5,169 nucleotides of DNA, taken from positions 1 to 5,169 of the forward strand of contig JASLJP010000086.1 of NCBI GenBank assembly GCA_030152425.1. The letters run 5' to 3'. Of the stretch, positions 1-5,169 are shown piece after piece. Within the stretch, counting starts at the first letter, position 1. Every line of letters begins with the position of its first letter. Both the position numbers and the translations under genes were made by a program. The notes under the pieces are model-generated. The model was not told the origin of the DNA. It saw only the letters and a list, made by a program, of their open reading frames with translations, and ran no database searches. Source of the DNA: Aquirhabdus sp. GTDB lineage: Bacteria; Pseudomonadota; Gammaproteobacteria; Pseudomonadales; Moraxellaceae.

Positions 1-736
1 GCCGCTTTTTCAGTCCGCACATCTCCACCGCACTGTCCCATGGCCGGATGCCAAACACCGCACCGTATAGCGCGCGGTCACGCGTCGGCAGGTTGATGTC
101 CAGCGCCGATAGCTCATAAAACTCAGCCGCGAGCTGATCGAGTTTGCGCTGGATGATCAGCGCCGAGGCGGGGGAGAGGTCGCCACCGACAAAGTCGAAG
201 TAGCCATCATGTTCATCAAAGCGCACCCCGAGGAAATTGTTGGTCATCATCTCGCCGTGGGTGGTGCGGATCGGGCCATAGGGCATGTGTTTGACATGGC
301 GCGCCACGCGCAGCCGGATGCGGTTGTCCGGCAGCAGTTCGATCAGACCGGCACGGTCGAGCTTGATCAAGAGTCGGATACAGGCTGGCTCGGTCAGGTC
401 GTAGGCGTTGATGATGTCCGCGAGTTGCCAGTTATTGCGCACCAGATAAAAGATGCCCAGCAGTTGTAGATCGTCCGCCAGCACCTGCTCCTGTGCGACC
501 GTCATCTCTTTAGTCACCATCGACTCGCCGCGTGCGATCAGCGCCAGCTCAAAAAAATCCAGCTCCAGCCACTGACAGATCTCATCCAGCCGCTGTAGGG
601 TAAAACTTTTGTCCGAAAACAGCCGTTTGACACTGGCCTCGCTCAAGGACAAAGCCGTCGCCAGATCGCCGTACGTCTTGCCGCGCGATTTAAGCACTTT
701 TTTGAGTGTGCTGATCATCAGGTCGGTATTGGCCAT
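1..736 (-). CDS. XRE-like helix-turn-helix transcriptional regulator (3' end cut off by window edge)
   Basis: The minus-strand reading frame opens at ATG 736-734 and stays open for 245 codons to base 2 with no stop, so the C-terminus lies outside the window. The start is supported by GAGG six bases upstream of the ATG. Residues about 8-62 read as a Cro/C1-type HTH: LKKVLKSRGKTYGDLATAL, then LSEASVKRLFSE as turn and recognition helix, then the FTLQRLDEICQWLELDFFEL tail typical of XRE proteins. Residues about 88-145 look like a second winged-helix-like segment (LLIKLDRAGLIELLPDNRIRL). The rest (150-245) is a domain I do not recognise and may be a sensor or oligomerisation region. It is transcribed divergently from the CarF/PEDS1-like gene and may control that gene and itself. 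The DNA-binding role is well supported by the HTH; the ligand and targets are unknown. Confidence 0.8.
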   Translation of the reverse strand, partial: MANTDLMISTLKKVLKSRGKTYGDLATALSLSEASVKRLFSDKSFTLQRLDEICQWLELDFFELALIARGESMVTKEMTVAQEQVLADDLQLLGIFYLVRNNWQLADIINAYDLTEPACIRLLIKLDRAGLIELLPDNRIRLRVARHVKHMPYGPIRTTHGEMMTNNFLGVRFDEHDGYFDFVGGDLSPASALIIQRKLDQLAAEFYELSALDINLPTRDRALYGAVFGIRPWDSAVEMCGLKKR

Positions 737-820
737 GCTGTACCTCGGGGTGCAAAAAAGGGTGGCTGCGAGTCGGCTTCGGTCAAATAGCAGCGCAGAA
801 TAATCCGAAAAGTAGCGATA

Positions 821-826
821 TATAAT
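821..826 (+). promoter_or_regulatory. Putative -10 box (TATAAT) for the CarF-like gene
   Basis: The sequence is a perfect sigma70 -10 hexamer. The -35 region 17 bases upstream (798-803, GAATAA) matches the consensus poorly, so this promoter would be weak or activator-dependent. Transcription would begin near 832-834. That puts the first in-frame ATG (835) at the transcript's very 5' end and leaves about 80 bases of leader before the ATG at 916. This is a motif match only. Confidence 0.4.
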
Positions 827-845
827 ACCTTAATATGTTGGTATT
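824..845. promoter_or_regulatory. Operator-like inverted repeat AATACC-N10-GGTATT
   Basis: Two perfect 6-base half-sites (824-829 and 840-845) are separated by 10 bases. They overlap the end of the TATAAT box and the predicted transcription start of the CarF-like gene. The centre-to-centre distance of 16 bases is not far from the half-site spacing of many XRE dimers. The divergent HTH regulator is the obvious candidate binder, but this is inference. A 6-base inverted repeat can arise by chance in AT-rich DNA. Confidence 0.3.
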
Positions 846-882
846 GAGTGTAAAAATTAAGCGCTCTATGCTTCTCCCATCC

Positions 883-898
883 GAACAGCCTGCTGTTC
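883..898. promoter_or_regulatory. Inverted repeat GAACAG-CCTG-CTGTTC in the 5' leader
   Basis: This is a perfect 6-base inverted repeat with a 4-base centre, lying 17 bases before the favoured ATG (916) and just upstream of its purine-rich ribosome-binding stretch. On DNA it would make a symmetric operator. In RNA it would form a short hairpin with a tetraloop. GAAC...GTTC resembles LexA half-sites of some bacteria, but the spacing (N8) does not fit the classical boxes, so I do not call it a LexA site. Confidence 0.35.
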
Positions 899-915
899 AT
901 TTTAGAGAGAAGATC

Positions 916-1452
916 ATGGATATCTTATTAAAAATATTGGTTATTGTTTTGATCGCTGACTTTATTTCCGGTTTTGTGCACTGGTTGGAAGACGCCTACG
1001 CGCGCCCCGACATGCCGCTGGTCGGCAGCATCGCCACAGAGAATTTGCTCCATCACAGCAAGCCGCGCGATTTCCTCAAAAAGAACTGGTGGCAAAGCTC
1101 GTACGACCTAATCGGCATCGGGTTGGCCGTGTGTGCGATCGCATGGGCGATCTATGGCGCGATCAGCATTTGGCTGTTGCTCCTGCTGGTGATCAGTATC
1201 AACGCCAACCAGATCCATAAATGGTCACACCAAAATCGTGCCGAGCGTCCATGGGTCGTGAGTAAGCTGCAAGACTGGAAAATCCTGCAAGGCGTGCGTC
1301 AGCATGGCAAACACCATAGCGGGCAGAAGAACACCTACTACTGCGTGATCACCAATGTGCTGAATCCCGTGCTGGAGCGGGCGCGGTTTTGGGTGGGACT
1401 GGAGACAGCCATTTTGCACATCACCGGTGTAGCGCGCAGACAGGAGGCTTAA
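916..1452 (+). CDS. CarF/PEDS1 (TMEM189/Kua)-family membrane desaturase-like protein
   Basis: The 178-residue protein matches, from memory, the conserved core of plasmanylethanolamine desaturase (PEDS1/TMEM189), myxobacterial CarF and plant FAD4. These are di-iron-type membrane enzymes acting on lipid chains. Histidine clusters appear in family order: DFISGFVHW (H22), LLHHSKP (H46, H47), NQIHKWSH (H101, H105) and RQHGKHH (H130, H133, H134). These are followed by NTYYCVITNVLNPVLE and FWVGLE...ITG, as in the human protein. Hydrophobic segments lie at about 3-20 and 63-97. The frame is open from ATG 835. I prefer ATG 916 because it follows a purine-rich AGAGAGAAG, starts directly before the first membrane segment, and leaves a normal leader after the TATAAT at 821. 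Family membership is strong. The substrate (plasmalogen precursor, phosphatidylglycerol or other) cannot be read from the sequence. Confidence 0.85.
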   Translation: MDILLKILVIVLIADFISGFVHWLEDAYARPDMPLVGSIATENLLHHSKPRDFLKKNWWQSSYDLIGIGLAVCAIAWAIYGAISIWLLLLLVISINANQIHKWSHQNRAERPWVVSKLQDWKILQGVRQHGKHHSGQKNTYYCVITNVLNPVLERARFWVGLETAILHITGVARRQEA

Positions 1453-1453
1453 G

Positions 1454-1489
1454 CCTGCGGCATCGGCGGTGGGCTATGGGATGCCGAGG
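1454..1489. terminator. Possible hairpin between convergent genes
   Basis: CGGCATC (1458-1464) pairs perfectly with GATGCCG (1480-1486) around a 15-base loop. After a one-base bulge the stem extends with CCT (1454-1456) and AGG (1487-1489). It lies just after the CarF-like stop and overlaps the last codons of the convergent hydrolase gene, a usual place for a shared bidirectional terminator. There is no T-run on either strand and the loop is long, so intrinsic termination is doubtful. Confidence 0.3.
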
Positions 1490-2400
1490 AAGGCTTTGAC
1501 CGGGAGGATGGATTTTGCGGGGTCTTCCTCGTGCGGCACATGACCGAGGTCGTCGAGGATCACCAGTTGGCTGCCTTTGATATCCTGATTAAACTTGCGC
1601 GCATTTTCGATCGGTACCAGCTCATCCTTGGCACCCCAGAGCAGGAGCGTGGGTGCGGTGACCAGATGAATGCGGTAGGCATCGACCCCGATCGGGATCT
1701 GCAGACGCTGAACCAAGGCATGACGGTTGCCTTTGCGCAGGGTCAGGTCGTAGTAGCGGTCGATCAGCTCCGGGGTGACTTTGCTGGGATCGGCGTACAC
1801 ATTGCGTACACTGGAGGCGACCATGCTGCGCGGCAGCGTGTACTCCATGATTTTGTTCAGTACCGGAATCTGGGCGATGCGAAAACCGATGGGCATGGAT
1901 TTGGGTTGGTTGTCATAGCCCGATGCATCGACCAGCACCAGACGATCTACCTGTGAGGGATGCGCCAGTGCCATATGCCAGGCCAGATTGCCGCCAAACG
2001 AGTTGCCGATCAACACATAGTGCTGCACCTTGAGCGACGCCAGAAAGTGGCTCAAGAACGTCACATAATGATCCATTTCATAGTGGTCATCGGGAAACGG
2101 GCCGGTCAGGCCAAAGCCGGGCAAATCGAGGCTGATCACGCGGCGGGTTTTTTTGAGTTCATCCACCCAGCCCTGCCAGGTATGCAGGCTGGCCGAGGTG
2201 CCGTGGAGCAAGACGATGGGGTGCGGATCGTCGCGCGGACCTTCATCGCGCATATGCACATCCATGCCGTCGATGATCGTAAAGGTCGATGGCGGCGGTG
2301 CCCATTTTTTGCTGAGTTCTTTGACCCCCACATCACGCGCGCAGCCCGAGAGGATCAAGGTCATGGCCAGACAGGCCAGGATCATGATCCGCGCCGCCAC
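1474..2400 (-). CDS. Lipoprotein alpha/beta-fold hydrolase
   Basis: From the GTG at 2400 the product is 308 residues. It opens with a short signal peptide (MAARIMILACLAM...) ending in lipobox LSGC, so Cys20 would be lipidated. Ala at +2 predicts Lol transport to the outer membrane. The alpha/beta hydrolase fold follows: oxyanion motif LLHGTSAS (66-67), nucleophile elbow GNSFGG (Ser134), acid WGAKDELVP (Asp259) and DLGHVPHEED (His287), a complete triad. The cap lies at about 160-245. The frame also opens at ATG 2475, but that start overlaps the upstream gene by 71 bases and buries the signal peptide behind 25 basic residues. The GTG lies 4 bases after the acyltransferase stop, so I prefer it, although no clear Shine-Dalgarno is visible. 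Co-transcription with a lipid acyltransferase suggests an ester or lipid substrate. The true substrate is unknown. Confidence 0.85.
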   Translation of the reverse strand: MAARIMILACLAMTLILSGCARDVGVKELSKKWAPPPSTFTIIDGMDVHMRDEGPRDDPHPIVLLHGTSASLHTWQGWVDELKKTRRVISLDLPGFGLTGPFPDDHYEMDHYVTFLSHFLASLKVQHYVLIGNSFGGNLAWHMALAHPSQVDRLVLVDASGYDNQPKSMPIGFRIAQIPVLNKIMEYTLPRSMVASSVRNVYADPSKVTPELIDRYYDLTLRKGNRHALVQRLQIPIGVDAYRIHLVTAPTLLLWGAKDELVPIENARKFNQDIKGSQLVILDDLGHVPHEEDPAKSILPVKAFLGIP

Positions 2401-2404
2401 GGTG

Positions 2405-3370
2405 CTAGGAGATGAGGTGTGCACGTGTCTGCTCCTCGGCCATCTGTGCCAGCGCGGCGACGGCATCTTCTTCATTCATGCGGTAGATCTCATTGAACTG
2501 CGGGGCGTCTTTAAAGCGTTTGTATGCCCACTGGTACTCGGCTGGATCGCGGCGGATCAGCGCCTCGACCGTACGGTTCATACAGTCGACCGATACCTGC
2601 AGGTCAGGACTGCGGATCTCGTCGGGCAGCAGTTCAAAGTACACATCAAAGCCATCGCCATCGGCGCGGCGCAGGTAGGCGAGCTGGATCACCGCACAGC
2701 CGGTCTTTTGCGCCAGTCGCGAGACGAGGGTGGTGGTCAGGGTCTGACGGCCATAAAACGGCGACAGGATGCCGCCGGACTCATAGGGCACATGGTCGGG
2801 CAGGATCGCGCCAAAGCCGCCTTTTTTGATCGCGCGAAACATGGCACGTACGCCGCTCTCATCGGTCGGCACCAGCGTCGCATTCAGTCGACTACGTGCC
2901 GCCAGCACAAAGGCATCTAGCGAAGGGTCATCAGCCGGTTTATACATGATGGTCGACGGGGTGTACTGGTTGACCCACGCATTCATCATCTCCCACGTCC
3001 CGTGATGCGGCACGATGCCGATCAGGCCATTCGGATTTTTCAGCGCGTCGAGAAAAACGTCTTTGCCATGCACCTCACGGATCTGGTCTATGCTGTACTG
3101 CGGTGGGTTGCCCCAGCTTTTGATGAATTCGAGCAGGCTCATGGCCTGCGCGCGCAGCGAGTCCGCCGTCAGTTGTTTGATCTCGACATCCCGTAGCTCA
3201 GGGTAGGCGATGATCAGGTTGCGGCGCACGGTCTTGGCGATGCCGGTATGGGGAAACAGCATGACCTGCCCCGCCACGCTGCGGGCAAACGCCTGAAGTA
3301 CACCCAAGGGCAGCTTGGCCAAAAAACGGAAGAGGAACAGTAATGGGGTATGTTGTTTGCTGTCAGTCAT
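2405..3370 (-). CDS. LpxL/HtrB-family lipid A (lysophospholipid) acyltransferase
   Basis: The 321-residue product belongs to the LpxL/LpxM (HtrB/MsbB) family, inner-membrane enzymes that transfer an acyl chain from acyl-ACP to lipid A precursors or related lipids. An N-terminal hydrophobic stretch (10-40) is followed by KTVRRNLIIAYPEL. The catalytic HX4E motif is HHGTWE (His122, Glu127). Family blocks IMYKPADDPSLDAFV, ILPDHVPYESGG and QWAYKRFK follow in order. A 30-residue acidic tail after KRFKDAP has no motif I know. In-frame ATGs lie at 3415, 3394 and 3370. I choose 3370 because the predicted promoter's -10 box covers the 3415 ATG, AAAGGA precedes 3370, and family members begin near this point. 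It is the first gene of an operon with the lipoprotein hydrolase. Which acylation step it performs (LpxL, LpxM or an ornithine-lipid/other acyltransferase) cannot be decided. Confidence 0.88.
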   Translation of the reverse strand: MTDSKQHTPLLFLFRFLAKLPLGVLQAFARSVAGQVMLFPHTGIAKTVRRNLIIAYPELRDVEIKQLTADSLRAQAMSLLEFIKSWGNPPQYSIDQIREVHGKDVFLDALKNPNGLIGIVPHHGTWEMMNAWVNQYTPSTIMYKPADDPSLDAFVLAARSRLNATLVPTDESGVRAMFRAIKKGGFGAILPDHVPYESGGILSPFYGRQTLTTTLVSRLAQKTGCAVIQLAYLRRADGDGFDVYFELLPDEIRSPDLQVSVDCMNRTVEALIRRDPAEYQWAYKRFKDAPQFNEIYRMNEEDAVAALAQMAEEQTRAHLIS

Positions 3371-3413
3371 AACGATTGAACGTCCTTTACTCATTGTGTA
3401 CCCATCATCACTC

Positions 3414-3443
3414 ATTCTAAAGGAGCGACTTTGCAGGGGTCAA
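3414..3443 (-). promoter_or_regulatory. Sigma70-like promoter of the acyltransferase-hydrolase operon
   Basis: On the minus strand, TTGACC (3443-3438, five of six -35 bases) is followed after 18 bases by TAGAAT (3419-3414, five of six -10 bases). The start of transcription would fall near 3407. That gives a leader of about 37 bases before the ATG at 3370 and excludes the ATG at 3415, which lies within the promoter. This is the best promoter match found in the window. Confidence 0.6.
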
Positions 3444-3620
3444 TCGTCGCCCGTGGGCGCGGGTTTACCTGCGGTGCGGTGTATGGCTTGCAAACTCAAG
3501 CGCCTACCGATGATATGCAAGAACATAACCTGATCGACTCAAGACTTCACTTGCATTTATAGCATGGTTACAGCTAATGTCTGTTATCGCATCTCATGCC
3601 CCCATAAAAAAGGTTGTTTC
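3444..3620 (+). other. Intergenic leader region upstream of the S49 peptidase gene
   Basis: No gene is evident here. The frame of the peptidase extends back to an ATG at 3564, but that ATG has no ribosome-binding site and would put a Cys-containing, low-quality 19-residue leader before the conserved start. A weak promoter candidate is TCGACT (3534-3539) with TATAGC (3558-3563), spacing 18; neither box is close to consensus. AAGG (3610-3613), 7 bases before ATG 3621, is the likely ribosome-binding site. Confidence 0.35.
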
Positions 3621-4664
3621 ATGTCCACTTGGCCACCGAATCCCAATACCCCTCAGCAAGACCCGCAGCAAAATCCACAGCAGTCTCCGCAAAACACTCA
3701 GCAGCAGCGCAATATTGGCCCTGAGTGGCATGTGCTGGAGCGCGCACTACTGGCCTCCGTGGAAGAACAGCGTAATTCACGGCGTTGGGGCATCGTGTTC
3801 AAGTCGTTGACCTTTTTGTTCCTGTTTTTGTTTTTCTCGATCCTGTTTAAAAGCTGCAGCCCCGAAGACTCGATCACCGTGATGTCCACCCCGCACGTCG
3901 GGATCGTCGATATCATCGGTGAGATCGGCGAGGGCAAGACCGCCAATAGCGCTGACATCATCACCGCGCTGAATAGTGCGTTTTCTGCCAGCCAGAGCAA
4001 AGCCGTGGTGCTGAATATCAACTCACCGGGCGGCTCGCCCGTGCAGTCCGACGACATCTGGCAAGAGATCCGCCGCCAGCGCGCCGAGCATCCGGATAAA
4101 AAAGTCTATGCCGTGATCGGGGATATGGGCGCATCCGGTGCCTACTACATCGCCTCCGCAGCGGATCAGATCTATGTCAACCCATCGAGTCTGGTCGGCT
4201 CGATCGGGGTGATCATGCCCAACTACGGCGTGGCCGACCTGACCAAAAAACTCGGGGTCGAAGACCGCACCATGACCGCCGGTGCGCATAAAAACATCCT
4301 CAGCATGACCCAGCCGATGGACCCGTTTGAAAAAGCCCATGTGCAAGGCGTCTTGGACAATGTCCATCAGCACTTTATCGACCGCGTCAAAGAAGGCCGT
4401 GGTACGCGTCTGAAAGCGGATGACAACACCTTTTCCGGGCTGTTTTGGGATGGCGAGCAAGCCATCAAAAACGGCATCGCCGACAAAGCGGGCAACCTCG
4501 CCAGTCTGAAGAAAGAGCTGAAGGTCAAAGACCAGATGGACTACAGCGTTGAGCACAGCTCGATCGAGAAAATCATGGGCAAAGTGGGAACCACCTTTGG
4601 CCTAGGTTTTGGCGCATCGCTGAAACAGTCGATGACCACAGAGACACAAGCGGAACTGAAATGA
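3621..4664 (+). CDS. sppA: SppA-type S49 family signal peptide peptidase
   Basis: This 347-residue, single-domain S49 serine protease degrades cleaved signal peptides or membrane proteins. Residues 1-30 are a Pro/Gln/Asn-rich low-complexity tail. Basic RNSRR precedes one membrane segment (about 57-76), so the tail should be cytoplasmic and the protease domain periplasmic. The core carries INSPGGSP (134-140), nucleophile motif GDMGASGAYYIAS (Ser172), SLVGSIGVIMP (190-200) and TAGAHKNI (general base Lys224). The 52-residue Ser-Lys distance equals that of Bacillus subtilis SppA (Ser147/Lys199). The length suits the short SppA form, not the double-length E. coli SppA. Sequence around the core is nearer SppA than SohB. 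ATG 3621 is chosen over ATG 3564 for its AAGG site and plausible N-terminus. Its stop overlaps the next gene's start, so the two are probably one operon. Confidence 0.9.
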   Translation: MSTWPPNPNTPQQDPQQNPQQSPQNTQQQRNIGPEWHVLERALLASVEEQRNSRRWGIVFKSLTFLFLFLFFSILFKSCSPEDSITVMSTPHVGIVDIIGEIGEGKTANSADIITALNSAFSASQSKAVVLNINSPGGSPVQSDDIWQEIRRQRAEHPDKKVYAVIGDMGASGAYYIASAADQIYVNPSSLVGSIGVIMPNYGVADLTKKLGVEDRTMTAGAHKNILSMTQPMDPFEKAHVQGVLDNVHQHFIDRVKEGRGTRLKADDNTFSGLFWDGEQAIKNGIADKAGNLASLKKELKVKDQMDYSVEHSSIEKIMGKVGTTFGLGFGASLKQSMTTETQAELK

Positions 4665-5169
4665 AGCCACTGATCCACTTTGCACATGCCAATGGCATCC
4701 CATCGGCGGTGTACGGCAAACTGCTTGCCCCACTGCGTGATGAGTACGACATCATCACCCTGCCGCTGATCGGCACTGATCCGCGCTTTCCGGTCAATAA
4801 CCACTGGACCAATCTGCGCGATCAACTGATCGACAGCATCCAGCAGCAGGCAGTCGACGCGCAAGGACGCCCCCGGCAGGTCATCGCCGTGGGTCACTCG
4901 CTCGGCGGGCTGCTCAGCTATCTGGCGGCGTATAAGATCCCCGAGCAGATCCAAGCCCTCGTCATGCTCGATCCGCCGCTGATCAATGGTGTGTATTCAC
5001 TGGGTATGCACCTGGCCAAGAACTTCGCGCCCAAAGAATACGAGAAACGCACCCCTGCCGCCCTATCGGCCAAACGCCGTGATCGTTGGGCGAGCCGTGC
5101 CGAGGCCGCCGAGAAATTACGCGGTCGCGGACTGTTTGCCAAATTTGATCAAGACTGTTTGACGCCTAT
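4661..5169 (+). CDS. Alpha/beta hydrolase (3' end cut off by window edge)
   Basis: The frame starts at the ATG overlapping the peptidase stop (ATGA, 4661-4664) and is open for 169 full codons to the right edge. It shows an alpha/beta hydrolase N-terminus: strand LIHFAHANGIP with the oxyanion 'HAN' turn (residues 5-13), then LPLIGTDPRFPV and nucleophile elbow GHSLGG (Ser80), followed by LVMLDPPLING. The catalytic acid and histidine would lie beyond the window. There is no signal peptide or lipobox, so it should be cytoplasmic, unlike the lipoprotein hydrolase at 1474-2400. The 4-base overlap implies translational coupling with the S49 peptidase, and GGA sits a few bases before the ATG. The substrate is unknown; esterase or lipase-like activity is the family default. 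Confidence 0.85.
   Translation, partial: MKPLIHFAHANGIPSAVYGKLLAPLRDEYDIITLPLIGTDPRFPVNNHWTNLRDQLIDSIQQQAVDAQGRPRQVIAVGHSLGGLLSYLAAYKIPEQIQALVMLDPPLINGVYSLGMHLAKNFAPKEYEKRTPAALSAKRRDRWASRAEAAEKLRGRGLFAKFDQDCLTP

Larger units (their letters stand above)
737..915. promoter_or_regulatory. AT-rich divergent control region between HTH regulator and CarF-like gene
   Basis: This 179-base gap separates two divergent starts (736 minus, 916 plus). Its middle part, about 790-865, is clearly richer in A/T than the flanking genes. It holds a perfect TATAAT on the plus strand and two inverted repeats, described separately. On the minus strand a TATTAT (827-822) overlaps the same box, and a TTGACC (786-781) has no good -10 partner, so the regulator's own promoter is not resolved. 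I see no convincing protein-coding frame here. Confidence 0.55.

Noticed and set aside
209..803. Plus-strand frames at 209-469 and 609-803
   Set aside because: They lie antisense to the 245-codon HTH regulator frame, which has a clear HTH and Shine-Dalgarno; the plus frames lack both.
883..898. Possible LexA/SOS box
   Set aside because: The GAAC-N8-GTTC spacing does not match the known box types, and no SOS gene is adjacent.
718..900. 60-codon minus-strand reading frame in the divergent intergenic region
   Set aside because: It is out of frame with the HTH gene, has no ribosome-binding site, overlaps that gene's start and has no recognisable motif; the region reads better as regulatory DNA.
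1531..2920. Long plus-strand frames (1531-1956, 1960-2415, 2153-2920) opposite the hydrolase and acyltransferase genes
   Set aside because: They are antisense to two genes with full catalytic motifs, have His/Arg/Gln-rich compositions typical of antisense translation, and show no domain.
3448..3459. CGCCCGTGGGCG as a hairpin or terminator
   Set aside because: Only a 4-5 base-pair stem with a 2-4 base loop and no T-run; it lies between divergent genes where a terminator is not expected.
4023..4954. Minus-strand frames of 177 and 137 codons opposite the S49 peptidase and second hydrolase
   Set aside because: These are shadows of strongly supported plus-strand genes and have no motif or ribosome-binding site of their own.
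1..5169. Defence system, toxin-antitoxin pair, prophage or transposon
   Set aside because: No nuclease, transposase, integrase, toxin or terminal repeat signature was found; the HTH gene is paired with a lipid enzyme-like gene, not with a toxin-like partner.

Overview
The window looks like a GC-rich Gammaproteobacterium with a Gram-negative envelope. It carries an LpxL/HtrB-type acyltransferase, a predicted outer-membrane lipoprotein and an SppA-type membrane peptidase. The pairing of a single-domain S49 peptidase with a 'FAHAN'-type alpha/beta hydrolase recalls Moraxellaceae and Pseudomonas relatives, but this is from memory and the genus cannot be fixed from sequence alone. No tRNA, rRNA, CRISPR array, insertion sequence or other mobile element was seen.

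Layout, left to right. (1) An XRE-like helix-turn-helix regulator on the minus strand (1-736) runs off the left edge. (2) An AT-rich divergent intergenic region (737-915) holds a perfect TATAAT box and two inverted repeats. (3) A plus-strand gene (916-1452) encodes a small membrane protein of the CarF/PEDS1 (TMEM189)/FAD4 lipid desaturase family. It ends 21 bases before the tail of the convergent minus-strand operon. (4) That operon (3370 down to 1474) encodes a lipid A/lysophospholipid acyltransferase and, 4 bases after it, a lipoprotein alpha/beta hydrolase. A near-consensus sigma70 promoter lies at 3443-3414. (5) A divergent intergenic region follows (3421-3620). (6) A plus-strand operon encodes an SppA-type S49 peptidase (3621-4664), translationally coupled through an ATGA overlap to a second alpha/beta hydrolase (4661 to the right edge).

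Most genes here concern membrane lipids or the cell envelope: acyl transfer to lipid A or phospholipid, possible acyl/alkyl chain desaturation, ester hydrolysis at the outer membrane and clearance of signal peptides or membrane proteins. The most unusual gene is the CarF/PEDS1-like desaturase. This family makes the vinyl-ether bond of plasmalogens in animals and myxobacteria, and an unusual trans double bond in plant phosphatidylglycerol. Its divergent pairing with an HTH regulator, across a promoter with operator-like palindromes, suggests a regulated lipid-modification unit. That functional link is inference.
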